Shown here piece after piece: positions 15,111 to 24,397 of a stretch of DNA of 35,340 nt (position 1 is the stretch's first letter; every line of letters starts with the position of its first letter). This DNA comes from JBEIHX01 sp040381075. Its GTDB lineage: Bacteria; Pseudomonadota; Alphaproteobacteria; Caulobacterales; Aquidulcibacteraceae. The stretch spans positions 1 through 35,340 of the forward strand of contig JBEIHX010000035.1 in the NCBI GenBank assembly GCA_040381075.1, read 5' to 3'. The position numbers were made by a program, and so were the translations under genes. Under the pieces are notes generated by a model. It had not been told where the DNA came from, ran no database searches, and worked only from the letters and a program-made list of their open reading frames with translations.

Positions 15111-15220
15111 GTGAAGATCTTCCTGACCGGCGGATGGGGATTTGTTGGGGGCCGACTGATCCCGCGCCTCATCACCCAGGTCCATCACGTGATCGCGCTG
15201 GCGCGTGGCGCGGCGACATG
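15111..15220 (+). pseudogene. NAD-dependent epimerase/dehydratase (extended SDR), truncated after about 36 codons
   Basis: A GTG at 15111 behind GAGAGAGG begins KIFLTGGWGFVGG and continues RLIPRLITQVHHVIALARGAA, the first beta-alpha-beta unit (GGxGFVGG nucleotide loop) of an NmrA/epimerase-type extended SDR. From about 15,220 the similarity ends; the frame continues to 15440 as Arg-rich sequence while a complete enzyme would need about 300 residues. The remaining 187 bases to the GT8 stop show no recognisable protein. The gene seems cut off at the left edge of the glycan island. It was probably the tetR target. Confidence 0.6.
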
Positions 15221-15406
15221 CTGCGGGCGCCCCGGTCCCAGCGTCTGCAGCGTGCGCGGCGAATTCAACCATCGCCTGCAGCCGTCGCCCACACAGGCCG
15301 GCTTCAGGCGTCACGTCCAGCGCACGCAAAACCAGTGGCGTTCCAGGTTCAGGCGCCGCCCGCAACGCGCCGCGTCCATGCAGACGGCACGGCGTGTGAC
15401 ATCGGA

Positions 15407-16351
15407 TCATGCACGCAGGAAGGTCCAATGTGCAGCGTAGCGCATGTAAAGGCGGATGCGGCGTGCGAACGTCACGCGATAACGCTGCGCCACTTCATGA
15501 AAGTAATCTGTGCGTTTGAGCGCCTGCCAATAACGCCACGCGAAAGGGTGGTAACCATCAATCAGCCACGGCTTCCTGCGGCCCGTGTAGTGGATGATGG
15601 CGGGCCTTCGACCGTTCGGAAGCATGTCACGTGAAACGCCTTCTGCAGCGTCGCCCAGCAACATCGTATGCTGAACGTTCCAGACAGGGTCGAGCGGCTT
15701 CCATCTGCCCCAAAGGGCAAGGTTCAATGCGTCCTGATCCATGTAGAGAAACGTGTTGGACTGCAGGAATTCCAGCGCCCGATTGAAAACGCCCTCGGCG
15801 CGGACCCTGTCGAGGTCAATGAGCAGGACGCCGGCGTTGAAGTAGGGGCCTCGCGCGTGGTCCAGACCATAGGCGTCGGCGAAGCCGCGCCACGCCATCC
15901 CGGAGTCGCACACCGCTCCGATCGGGGCGCCCTCAAGATCGGTCGCCCACAGGCGGCGTAGATCGCGCGCAACGACGAGGTCGCTGTCCAGGTAGATGAT
16001 CCGGCGCACATTGGCCGGCGTCAGGCGCGGCAGGGCGAGGCGATAGAATGTCGCCCGGCTGATGTGATCGCGGCCTGACAGTGCGAGCACGTCCTCCTCG
16101 GTGATCTCCACCCAGACGAACAGCGCATCGGGCGCGCTCACCTGCACGCGCGCGCGTTCCTGCGCCGGGACGCCGTCATGGAAGATGAAAAACTGGAACA
16201 CTGCTCCAGGCGCGTGCCGGCGCACGGACGCAATCGTTGTCGCGACGTGCGGCGCATAAACGGGGTCGATGCCGAAGGCGACATTGATCACGTCGTCCGG
16301 CGCACAGTTGGCGGCGTCGGGGTGCAGGGTTGAGGGCTGACCAAAGGTCAT
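15407..16351 (-). CDS. Family 8 glycosyltransferase (LPS-type)
   Basis: The 314-residue protein fits GT8, retaining GT-A enzymes that include LPS galactosyl- and glucosyltransferases. It has NVAFGIDPVYAPHVATTI (23-40), IFHDG, RATFYRLALPRL, and the metal-binding D-x-D as YLDSDLVV (DSD 122-124). Also present are YFNAGVLLIDL and a C-terminal HYTGRRKPW, whose His is the usual third metal ligand. It transfers a hexose from a UDP-sugar on the cytoplasmic side. The ATG at 16351 overlaps the TGA of the upstream GT2 gene by four bases, making it the last gene of the minus-strand operon. It ends 187 bases past the epimerase fragment. Confidence 0.9.
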   Translation of the reverse strand: MTFGQPSTLHPDAANCAPDDVINVAFGIDPVYAPHVATTIASVRRHAPGAVFQFFIFHDGVPAQERARVQVSAPDALFVWVEITEEDVLALSGRDHISRATFYRLALPRLTPANVRRIIYLDSDLVVARDLRRLWATDLEGAPIGAVCDSGMAWRGFADAYGLDHARGPYFNAGVLLIDLDRVRAEGVFNRALEFLQSNTFLYMDQDALNLALWGRWKPLDPVWNVQHTMLLGDAAEGVSRDMLPNGRRPAIIHYTGRRKPWLIDGYHPFAWRYWQALKRTDYFHEVAQRYRVTFARRIRLYMRYAAHWTFLRA

Positions 16352-17397
16352 GCGGGCCGTGCCTTGCTGCGGTCTGCGGTAGGGGTCTGTAGCTGCATCG
16401 TCTGATCGCTCCCTGCGGCGGCGCGCGCGCGGGCCGCCGCAGCGACGACGCCGCCATCGACTGCATAGCCGGACCGGGCGCTTCGTTGGGCAGACGAATT
16501 CGGCCTGAAGGACCTGGTGGCGATTGCACGCGCGAGCAGATCGCACAGCGCGAGGGGATTGCCGAGATAGGCGATCGCGGCGTAGCCGATCAGCCCAAGC
16601 CATTCCCTGTTGTCGCGCAGACGAGGCAGATACCAGACCAGACCGGCGGTGCGCGCATCGCGCAGGATCTGCGCCGGCAGGGGCGGTCCAGTGCGGCGCA
16701 TCTCGCGGATGACATCCAAAAGTCCGACACACATATCCCCGACGCGCGCGCGCGAAAATGTCGTGTGACCCTGGCGGTATCCGATCAGATGGTCCGGCAC
16801 GCAGATGAACGGCCCGCGCGCGGCAAGCTTCAGGGTGAGGAGCCAGTCTTCGCCGCCCCGATCAAACCGTGCATCATAGCCCCCGACAGCGCACAACGCA
16901 TCGCGCCGGAACACGCAGGCCGAACCATTGCCGATGATGTTCTTGCGCAGGAGATCAACATAGGTGCAGGGCGGCGGCGGGGCGTCGTCATGGGTTGAGA
17001 TGATCGCGTCGTCGGCGTCAATCCAGACGGATCTTGCGTAACTGAAGAGCGCATCGGGACGCGCCAGCAGCGCCGTGACCTGGCGTTCGACATTGGTCGA
17101 AGCCCACACGTCGTCGGCGTCGATCGGAGCAACGAAGGCGCCCGTTGCTTCGCGCAGCGCATGGTTGCGGGCGGCTGCAGGGCCTGCATTCTGCTGGTGC
17201 AGGAGCCGGACGCGATCGTCGCGCCGCGCTATGGCGTTGACGATGTCAGGCGTGCGATCGCTCGAGCCGTCATCAACAACCAGCACCTGCAGCATGTCAT
17301 ACGTCTGATTGAGCACGCTCCAAAGCGTCCGCGCGATCCATGGCTCGGCGTTGAACGCCGGCATGATCACGCTCACCAGAGGCTCATTCGTGGACAT
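16348..17397 (-). CDS. Family 2 glycosyltransferase
   Basis: The 349-residue product starts at ATG 17397 with STNEPLVSVIMPAFNAEPWI, a GT2 GT-A domain. VVDDGSSD and the D-x-D as IDADDVW bind nucleotide sugar and metal. GGEDWLLTLKLAARG supplies the ED acceptor/base motif. The C-terminal 100 residues are helical without a NodB-like domain. It is distinct from the longer GT2 paralogs upstream. It follows the 739-residue paralog by 111 bases and overlaps GT8 by four bases. The sugar is unknown. Confidence 0.9.
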   Translation of the reverse strand: MSTNEPLVSVIMPAFNAEPWIARTLWSVLNQTYDMLQVLVVDDGSSDRTPDIVNAIARRDDRVRLLHQQNAGPAAARNHALREATGAFVAPIDADDVWASTNVERQVTALLARPDALFSYARSVWIDADDAIISTHDDAPPPPCTYVDLLRKNIIGNGSACVFRRDALCAVGGYDARFDRGGEDWLLTLKLAARGPFICVPDHLIGYRQGHTTFSRARVGDMCVGLLDVIREMRRTGPPLPAQILRDARTAGLVWYLPRLRDNREWLGLIGYAAIAYLGNPLALCDLLARAIATRSFRPNSSAQRSARSGYAVDGGVVAAAARARAAAGSDQTMQLQTPTADRSKARPA

Positions 17398-17508
17398 CAA
17401 GGGAGCTCGCAGACACGCCGGCGACTGTCGCCAGCAGGTTCCAGGCCGGTCGGGCGATGCCGGTTGCAACCGTCGCACGCATGATGGCGCGATGTCCATC
17501 GCCGGGCG

Positions 17509-19728
17509 TCAGACATGAGCCGGCTTCAGTCGGCGGGCGAGGTCGTCGAGGTCTTCCAGTCCATCAACCGTGATCGATGGCTGCAGGAGCGCGTCGCCAT
17601 CCAGCCAGGCGAGGCCGGGACTGCGCCACACGCCAAAACCGAATCCCGCCCCCAGGAAGGTGAGGACGACGGTCCGCTCATTGTCACCACTTGGAAACAG
17701 CACCGCAGGGCGCGTTTCGCCGAGCTCGCGCCGGAACAGGGCGGCGATGTCACGCACCTGGCGCTGCAGGTCCTCGAGCGGCAGCCGGCTCAAAGCGGCC
17801 GTTCCGAGCGGGCGAGACCCGAACCGCACGCCCTGGGCCTGCAGGCGGCGCGCATCCTCCCAGGTCCAGCCGCCGGCCGGTTGGCCGTCGGTCAGGCTGA
17901 GAAACACCAGCGCCGGCGCCCCGGCCGAGGTCAGGGTCGCCCAGACGGGCGAGTGCGGGCCCACTCCGGCCCCATCGAAAGCGAGGATCGCGCTGCGGCT
18001 GGCTGGCGCAAGGCCGTTTTCCTGGGCGCTGAGCCAATCCTGATCGCTGATGCAGGTCACGCCCTCCGCCCGCAGCATGGCGAGGTGGGCTGCGACCTGT
18101 GCGGGCGACGCGCCGCGACCCGCGCCGTCCTCGCTCACCTGGGGATAGAACAGCACGCTGGCGTAGGGCGCACCCTGGGGCGACCCGCGCGCGGGGACGC
18201 GCGGGCGCCGGTCATAAAGGCGTTCGTGGGCGCGCCGGGCCGCCGAGCCCAGCCGTTGCCTGATGCTTGCGAGCCGGGCGCGGGGAGACGCGCCGGACCC
18301 CGCCAGCAAAGCCAGGCGGTGGGGCGCAAACACTTCACGCGCCAGCGAGAACCAATAGGCCCCCCGCAGAAGCGCGCCTGTGTCCTTCAACGCCTGAACG
18401 GTCGGCCAGGCGCGCACGGCCAGGCCCATGACAGCCCCGCGTTGCACGGGATCGCAGAGAGCGGCCGCGGGAAACTCAAACGCGCCGAGAAAGCGGCCAT
18501 GGCGGTGCATCGCGACAACCAACAGTGGGCGTCCATGTGCATCCAGTGCGGCGATGTCGCCGCCGACATCGAACGTGCAGGCCGCCACATGCACGCCGAG
18601 CCAGGGGGTTTGGAATGCGGCGGCCCCGAGTGCGCGGGCTTCGGCATAGGCGCGCGCCGTCTCTGCCTGACGCTCGGCGCCGCTGCGCCGGGCGAGCTCT
18701 GTGAGAAAGCACTCAATACGTGGACGCAGCACATCCCAGCGCCCGGCAAGCGCCTGCGGCGTCATCGCCAGGCCGAAATCGATACCCTGGATGAGCAATT
18801 CACCGATGGTGCGCCCGTCCAGGGGCGCGCGATCAAGGTCGAGGGCGAAGTCCCACAGCGTATCGACCGACTGGCCGGCGCCGATGCCGATCCCCGCATT
18901 GTATGAGATGGCGCTGAGCAACGCCTCCTGCAGATCGTCGCCGGACTTGCCCTGAGCGTAGGCCTGGCAGGGTTCAGCCACGCGAGGGTCTGGCCCATAG
19001 GCGCGCCTTATGACGATCGAAATGGCTTCCATCATGCGATGTGCGTCGCGCGACATCGAGCCGGGACGGCGCTGGTAGAAGGCGATTACGTCCGTAGACT
19101 GCGCGAATTGCACGCCCTGTCGCGCGATTCGCTGCCACAGGTCCCAGTCCTCACACGCCCTCAAGTTTTCGTCGAAGCCGTGCGCGGCCACAACGATGTC
19201 GCGCTTGACGAGGATGCAGTGCACTGAAAACGCGCATGTCCGCGCAAAGATCGGAAATGGATCCGCCAGGTCCATCATGTGATAGATCTGCTGGATCTCC
19301 CCCTTCGCATCGACCCCGGCGCAGACGCCTGCCACCAGTCCGGCCTGAGGGCTTTTGCGCGCGACGCCAAGGAGGATGTCGAAGTGGCGTGGGTGGATCC
19401 AGTCATCCGCATCGTGGAACATCAGCCATTCGCCGCGCGCGAGGAAGACGCCGGCATTGCGGGCGCTCGACAGTCCGCCATTCGGCTTCGTCACAACGCG
19501 GATGCGCGGATCGTCGCCCGCGGCCTGAGTGGCGCGCGCGACCGTGTCGTCCCTGGAGCCATCATCGACGACGATGAGCTCCCAGTCCTGGCAAGTCTGG
19601 GCCTTCACCGAGGCGATTGCGCGCGCAATGTTGGCGGCCTCGTTGTAGGCTGGAATGATGGCCGATATCCGGGGCGCGGGCGCATCGCCTGGCGGCGGCG
19701 CAGCGCCCGGCGCGGTGCTGTCAGTCAT
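17509..19728 (-). CDS. GT2 glycosyltransferase with degenerate NodB-like C-terminal domain (paralog A)
   Basis: From ATG 19728 (AGGAG ribosome site) the 739-residue protein has a GT2 domain beginning at residue 21 (ISAIIPAYNE), with VVDDGS (54-58), HDADDW and CEDWDLWQRIAR, so its transferase is intact. A middle region with GRFLGAFEFP resembles a domain shared by its paralogs. The C-terminus aligns with the deacetylase encoded at 24,398-26,371, but ITFDDA is replaced by LAFDGAG, the histidine motif SHSATH by SRPLGT, and YPFG by FPSG, so zinc binding is lost. It ends in WLDGD...Q like the other paralogs. It overlaps paralog B by 8 bases. Role: sugar transfer with a non-catalytic, perhaps glycan-sensing, tail (inference). 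Confidence 0.85.
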   Translation of the reverse strand: MTDSTAPGAAPPPGDAPAPRISAIIPAYNEAANIARAIASVKAQTCQDWELIVVDDGSRDDTVARATQAAGDDPRIRVVTKPNGGLSSARNAGVFLARGEWLMFHDADDWIHPRHFDILLGVARKSPQAGLVAGVCAGVDAKGEIQQIYHMMDLADPFPIFARTCAFSVHCILVKRDIVVAAHGFDENLRACEDWDLWQRIARQGVQFAQSTDVIAFYQRRPGSMSRDAHRMMEAISIVIRRAYGPDPRVAEPCQAYAQGKSGDDLQEALLSAISYNAGIGIGAGQSVDTLWDFALDLDRAPLDGRTIGELLIQGIDFGLAMTPQALAGRWDVLRPRIECFLTELARRSGAERQAETARAYAEARALGAAAFQTPWLGVHVAACTFDVGGDIAALDAHGRPLLVVAMHRHGRFLGAFEFPAAALCDPVQRGAVMGLAVRAWPTVQALKDTGALLRGAYWFSLAREVFAPHRLALLAGSGASPRARLASIRQRLGSAARRAHERLYDRRPRVPARGSPQGAPYASVLFYPQVSEDGAGRGASPAQVAAHLAMLRAEGVTCISDQDWLSAQENGLAPASRSAILAFDGAGVGPHSPVWATLTSAGAPALVFLSLTDGQPAGGWTWEDARRLQAQGVRFGSRPLGTAALSRLPLEDLQRQVRDIAALFRRELGETRPAVLFPSGDNERTVVLTFLGAGFGFGVWRSPGLAWLDGDALLQPSITVDGLEDLDDLARRLKPAHV

Positions 19729-21946
19729 TGGCCGCTCCTGCACGCCGGAGCACAGAATCGATCGTATCGAACGGCCAGACCCGCACCGCCTGCTGCAGCA
19801 TGCGGTCAGAATCGAGCCAGGACAGGCCGGCGCGAGGGTGGAGCAAGGCCTGAAGGCCGCTCTCGCGCAGCACCTCCACGCCGGTCCGGTCGAGCAGCCC
19901 CAGGGGCGCCAGCGCCGTGCGCGGGCGCACGCCGAGCGCGGCAGTCCAACGATGCGCAGCCTCTTCCACGACCGCTGCCAGCGCGTCTGGCGCCATCCGG
20001 CCAAACGCCGCGTCGTCCGGCAGGCGCCACGCGATTTCGTGGCCCAGGCCTGCAATCGTCTGCATTGCCGGAAAGCTCCATCCCGCGCCGGGCGTCCCCG
20101 CCCCGTGCGTCGGCACAAAGACGGTCAAAGGCCAATCACCCTGCGCTGTCGCGCGCCAAATGGGATCGTCAGGGCCGATGTCCTGTCCGTCGACCGTCAT
20201 GACGACGGGCGCACTCCTGGGCGGCAGACCAGCCGCCTGATGCGCAGCCCAGTCCGCCAGGCGCAGCCGGGTGCGGCCTGCAGCGCCCAGGGCGGCCAGG
20301 AGCGCGCGCAGGGCCTCCTGTGAAGGCTGCGGCAGGCCGCGCAGGATCAGGATGGCGGCTGCAACGCGGCGCACCCCGAGCGCGGCCGGGCGCAGCGGCG
20401 GGATCGCGGCTGCAGGCGGCGCCCCACGGGTGGCCATAGTCGCCGCTTCGACAGCCGCGAAGGTCTCGCGCACCAGATGCGCCTTCACATGCGCCGCGAT
20501 GGCGCCCGCGTGTTCGGGCGCGACGCGCCAGCGGCGCGGATCGATCAGCCGCGGCAGGAGAATGGCCCAGAAAGCCGGCGATGCGGGGGCGCCTGTCGCG
20601 GTCAGCGCCGGACGCAGGCGCCATGCACGGCTGGACCGTGCGATCGCAGCGCCCAGGCGCGTGCGCGTCACCGCGCCGGCGCGCACCGGAACCTCCGCAT
20701 GGCCGAGCCAGGTTTGCCCGCATCGCAGATTGAGCACCAGCGCTTCGCAGCCTTCAGCCTTGATGTCTTCCAGACGGCAGGGCAGGTCGAGCGTCAGGGC
20801 AAGCACAGTGTCCATGCGGCGCGGCGTCGGGAAAGCGCCCGCGCCAAGCGCGCGCGCTTCTATATGGGCGCACAGCGCAGCCGCCTGGCGCGACACGCCC
20901 ATGCGTCGGGCGAGCGCCTCGCCCATCCTGGCGAGGGCGGGTTCCACGACCGACCAATGACGCGCGACATCCTCCTCCCGGCAGGCAAGTCCGTGGGCCG
21001 CGCCGGCAAGGACATGCTTGGCGAATCCCTGCGCATCAAGGCTCCAGCGGGAGATATCCGGTCCCATCTCGATGAGTGGGGATGGATCTTCGCCCGACGC
21101 CAGCGCAATGCCGACATTGTAAAGCACCATCAGGCTTTGCGCGTCCGTCCGATCTTCCTGCGGATGACCATCCGGGTAGGGTCCTGCACGTCCCGCAAGG
21201 CGCGGATCGCGGGCAAAGGCGCGGTCCATCACGACGAGCGCATCTTCGATCAGGCGGCGTCCCTTTTTGGAAAGCGAGCCGGGGGTCTTGCGATAGAAGG
21301 CGAGCCTGTCCGGGATGGCGGCGAAGCGCGCGCCGATGCGCGCCAGCCGCAGCCAGAGGTCCCAATCCTCAGCCGTGATGAGCGTTTCGTCGAAACCGCC
21401 GAGGGAGCGCACGAGTTCTGTGCGCACGATCGTGGAGATCGTCGCCACGCCCGGACCGCGGGTCATGGCCGAGACAGGATCGGGCAGATCCTGCGCCCAG
21501 TAGACCGTGGTTTCCTCGCCATGCGGGTCAACCCCGACAAAGGTGCAGGACACCACGTCAGCCGGGTGCGGGCCTTCTGCGACCGCGAGGAGGCGTGCAA
21601 GGAAATCAGGCGACACCCAGTCGTCGCTGTCGTGGAAACACAACCAGGCGCCCTGCGCAGCGGCGATGCCCCGATTGCGCGCCCGTGACGGGCCGGCGTT
21701 GGGTTGCGTCAAGACCTTGATCCGGGCGTCCCGCGTGGCGACGGCCTCAGCGATCTCAAGGGTCGCATCCGTCGAGCCGTCATCGATGATGAGCAATTCC
21801 CAATCAGGCATCGTTTGACGGCGCACGGACGCGATCGCGTCGCACAGCGTCGGGGCGGCATTGTAGGCGGCCATAACCACCGAGACGCGCGGCGCTCCGC
21901 GCGCCGCGTCGGCTGTGGATCGGGCAATCTGGGCGGGCGCATGCAT
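19721..21946 (-). CDS. GT2 glycosyltransferase with degenerate NodB-like C-terminal domain (paralog B)
   Basis: The 741-residue protein from ATG 21946 has its GT2 domain at residue 21 (VSVVMAAYNA), IDDGS (54-58), HDSDDW (105-110) and EDWDLW (193-198), a complete GT2 set. A shared middle domain carries TWLGHAEVPVRAG. In the C-terminal NodB-like fold MTVDGQD stands for TFDD, HEIAWRLPDD for the His motif, and LAPLG for YPFG; the ending is LSWLDSD...Q. The first ATG in the frame (21988) would overlap the upstream gene by 32 bases and misalign it with its paralogs; 21946 leaves a 10-base gap. It is the second gene of the five-gene operon. Confidence 0.85.
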   Translation of the reverse strand: MHAPAQIARSTADAARGAPRVSVVMAAYNAAPTLCDAIASVRRQTMPDWELLIIDDGSTDATLEIAEAVATRDARIKVLTQPNAGPSRARNRGIAAAQGAWLCFHDSDDWVSPDFLARLLAVAEGPHPADVVSCTFVGVDPHGEETTVYWAQDLPDPVSAMTRGPGVATISTIVRTELVRSLGGFDETLITAEDWDLWLRLARIGARFAAIPDRLAFYRKTPGSLSKKGRRLIEDALVVMDRAFARDPRLAGRAGPYPDGHPQEDRTDAQSLMVLYNVGIALASGEDPSPLIEMGPDISRWSLDAQGFAKHVLAGAAHGLACREEDVARHWSVVEPALARMGEALARRMGVSRQAAALCAHIEARALGAGAFPTPRRMDTVLALTLDLPCRLEDIKAEGCEALVLNLRCGQTWLGHAEVPVRAGAVTRTRLGAAIARSSRAWRLRPALTATGAPASPAFWAILLPRLIDPRRWRVAPEHAGAIAAHVKAHLVRETFAAVEAATMATRGAPPAAAIPPLRPAALGVRRVAAAILILRGLPQPSQEALRALLAALGAAGRTRLRLADWAAHQAAGLPPRSAPVVMTVDGQDIGPDDPIWRATAQGDWPLTVFVPTHGAGTPGAGWSFPAMQTIAGLGHEIAWRLPDDAAFGRMAPDALAAVVEEAAHRWTAALGVRPRTALAPLGLLDRTGVEVLRESGLQALLHPRAGLSWLDSDRMLQQAVRVWPFDTIDSVLRRAGAAND

Positions 21947-21956
21947 GGCGGGCGGC

Positions 21957-24209
21957 TCAATGCTGGAGTGTCGGTTGGAATTTCGCACGCACCTGGTCGA
22001 GGCTTTCGCGCTGCAGCACGCGCATCGCAGACTGGTCGAGCGGATCGCCGTTCAGCCAGTTGAAGCCAGCCCGCGGAACCACGGCCGCCCTGACGCCGCA
22101 CTCGCGCAGAACGGCCCGGGATGTCGCATCGATCGCGGCCACATCCAGAAGCATCGCGCACGGGCGTGGGCCCAGACGATGTCGGGCGATGTCGAGGCGA
22201 TGTCCAAGCGCATCGGCCAGCGCCTGCGGCGCCATGCGCCCGATCGGGCCGAGGGCGGACTGGCGGAGACCGATGTCATGGCCCTCGGCGGCGCGGGCGG
22301 CCAATTCATCCCATGTCCACCCGGCCCCGAGCGCGCCGCTGTCGTCCCAGGCGGCGAAGATGCTTGCGACGAAGCCGCGGCGCGCGAGTGCTGCAAAGGC
22401 GTGCGATTGCGGACCGGTCACACCCGCATCAAGCGCGATCGACAGGGGCGCGCAGCGCGGGGGCAGACGCATATGCTGCAGCCACGCCCATTGCGCGACC
22501 GTGATCGGCGTCACGGCGGCCGCCTGGATGGCGCCGAGATGGGCCGCGAAGTCCGTCGCCGCAATGCGGTGCTCCGTTGGCCCGGCATTGGCGTCAACCG
22601 CGCGATAGAGGAGAATGGCGCCTGATCGGATGACCGCACCGGTCGGCGCCGCTGGAAGGACCGCCTGCCTGGGGACGCACTCGCCCAGGAGCGCCGGCGC
22701 GGCGGTCACGAGCGCGCGCTGCATCTCCTCCCGCACAAGGAAGCCGATGTCGTGTTTCAGCTGGCCGAAAGAGTGCGCCTTGATCGTCTTCCACCTGCGC
22801 AGATCAGCGAGACGCTGCAGCGCGGTCAGCCAGAAAGCCGGCGCTGCACGCGCGCCCAGGGCGTCAAGGACGCATGCAAGCGGCCAGGCCTTCGCCGCCT
22901 CTGCGATCGCCGATGCGATCGCGCCGGGCGCGATGACCCCCTGCGTCACGGGGACATCGACCGGGCCAAGCCAAACGCCGGCGTGATGCACCCCGAGCAC
23001 GCCCGCCTCGCAGTCCGCGGCCTTGATCGGAACAAGCCCCTGCGCGAGGTCAAGCTGCTGGCTGAGGACGCCGTTGCAGCGGGTGGGTGTGGCGAACGCG
23101 GCGGCGGCGCGTGCGCGCGCCTCGACATGGGCGCGCAGCGCCTCGGCTTGACGCCGCGCGGCGCCGTGCGCCGTCATGGCGAAGGTCAGTCGCTCTAATG
23201 CCGGCCCAATCACGTCCCATGAACGCGCCACGTCCTCCTCGCGCGCGGCAAGTCCGTGCGCGATCGCGGCGAGCACATTGCGGCTGAACTCTGCAGGATT
23301 GAAATTCCAGTCGTCCAGCCGCGGCCCCAGCGCGATCAGCGGAACAGGATCATGACCGACGCCAAGACCAACAGCAGTATTGTAAACGACGCTGCGCGCC
23401 TTGATATCAAGCGCATCCTCCGGAGGATATCCATCCTGAAACGGACTTTCAAAGGCGGCAAGCCTTGGATCCGGCCTGAACGCCCGATCCATGACCTCAA
23501 GGCCAAATCGGATCATCTGGGCTGTCTTCGTCGACAATGAGCCTGGCACCTTCCGATAGAAGGCAAGATTTTCACGCGTGCTGACGAACTTCACGCCGAT
23601 CCGCGCAAGCCGAAGCCACAGATCCCAGTCCTCGCAGGACAGCAGCGCGGGATCAAAGCCGCCCACGGCGCGCACGGTGTCGGTTTTGACGATGACGCTG
23701 ATGCAGGACACTGCCGGTCCGCGCACCAGAACCGGCATGGGGTCGGCAAGATCGGCCACGCCGTATGCCGTCGTCAGCCGGCCTTCGCCATCAACGCCGG
23801 TGAAGGCGCACGCGCACGCGCCGGCCCCGGGATTGGCGTCGGCGAGCGCCAGGAGCCGTTCCAGGCATCGCGGGTCCAGCCAGTCGTCGGCGTCATGGAA
23901 CATGCACCATTCGCCATCGGCGACATTGAGGCCCCAGTTGCGGGTGTCGGCGAGGCCGCCATGGGGCTTGGTGACGGCGAGGATGCGCGGGTCGCGCGCA
24001 GCCCAGGCCCGGGCGCGCACGTATGTGTCGTCGGTCGAGGCGTCGTCAATGATCACCAATTGCCAATCGGGCATGGTCTGATCGCCTGCAGACTGGACGG
24101 CGCGGTCGAGAAACCGGGCGGCGTTGTAGGCAGCCATGATGAAGGAGACGCGCGGGCGTGCGCCAGCAGCCAGGCCCCCGGACCCGACTGCGCCCAACTC
24201 CCCTGTCAC
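21957..24209 (-). CDS. GT2 glycosyltransferase with degenerate NodB-like C-terminal domain (paralog C, operon leader)
   Basis: From GTG 24209 the 750-residue protein has GT2 starting at residue 21 (VSFIMAAYNA), IDDAS (54-58, Gly changed to Ala), HDADDW and CEDWDLW. The shared middle domain includes VWLGPVDVPVTQG. The NodB-like end has SIALDAG, HDIGLRQSA and LLDVA in place of the three catalytic motifs, and FNWLNGD...Q. A frame begins at GTG 24356 but its extra 49 residues are mostly an 18-bp repeat (GLTGDR-type). GTG 24209 has GGAG 7 bases upstream and puts the GT2 domain at the same residue as in A and B. It diverges from the NodB gene and leads the operon. Confidence 0.85.
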   Translation of the reverse strand: MTGELGAVGSGGLAAGARPRVSFIMAAYNAARFLDRAVQSAGDQTMPDWQLVIIDDASTDDTYVRARAWAARDPRILAVTKPHGGLADTRNWGLNVADGEWCMFHDADDWLDPRCLERLLALADANPGAGACACAFTGVDGEGRLTTAYGVADLADPMPVLVRGPAVSCISVIVKTDTVRAVGGFDPALLSCEDWDLWLRLARIGVKFVSTRENLAFYRKVPGSLSTKTAQMIRFGLEVMDRAFRPDPRLAAFESPFQDGYPPEDALDIKARSVVYNTAVGLGVGHDPVPLIALGPRLDDWNFNPAEFSRNVLAAIAHGLAAREEDVARSWDVIGPALERLTFAMTAHGAARRQAEALRAHVEARARAAAAFATPTRCNGVLSQQLDLAQGLVPIKAADCEAGVLGVHHAGVWLGPVDVPVTQGVIAPGAIASAIAEAAKAWPLACVLDALGARAAPAFWLTALQRLADLRRWKTIKAHSFGQLKHDIGFLVREEMQRALVTAAPALLGECVPRQAVLPAAPTGAVIRSGAILLYRAVDANAGPTEHRIAATDFAAHLGAIQAAAVTPITVAQWAWLQHMRLPPRCAPLSIALDAGVTGPQSHAFAALARRGFVASIFAAWDDSGALGAGWTWDELAARAAEGHDIGLRQSALGPIGRMAPQALADALGHRLDIARHRLGPRPCAMLLDVAAIDATSRAVLRECGVRAAVVPRAGFNWLNGDPLDQSAMRVLQRESLDQVRAKFQPTLQH

Positions 24210-24397
24210 AGGCTTGCTCCCAGTCAAACCCCGGCCCCCAGTCAAACTCCGGTCCCCAGTCAAACCCTCTCCTTCCGGCAATCCGCCTCTCCCTGGCGAC
24301 TGGGCCCGTCCAGCTGCACATCCGGCGCCAGGCAGGCGGAAGCATACGAATTGCACGCTTCACCGGGCATGTCCTATGGAAACGAATACAGGACGCA
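24210..24397. promoter_or_regulatory. Divergent control region between paralog C and the NodB gene
   Basis: These 188 bases separate two opposite genes of the same family and must hold both promoters. The paralog C side is an 18-bp tandem repeat and the NodB side has AGGA (24390-24393) before ATG 24398. No -35/-10 pair is convincing by eye. Confidence 0.4.
24221..24274. repeat. 18-bp tandem repeat at the start of paralog C
   Basis: CAGTCAAAC recurs at 24221, 24239 and 24257, an 18-bp period. In a minus-strand transcript each unit reads GTTTGACTGGG..., and the ribosome site GGGAG lies in the last unit before GTG 24209. In frame it would encode six-residue units such as GLTGDR, SLTGGR, GLTGSK. 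Confidence 0.85.

Noticed and set aside
17515..18906. 463-residue plus frame opposite paralog A
   Set aside because: Antisense shadow of a gene with clear GT2 motifs; composition is rich in Arg, Gly and Ala.
24158..24397. Extension of the NodB protein upstream to 24158
   Set aside because: The added 80 residues are largely the 18-bp repeat read in another frame and overlap the start of paralog C.
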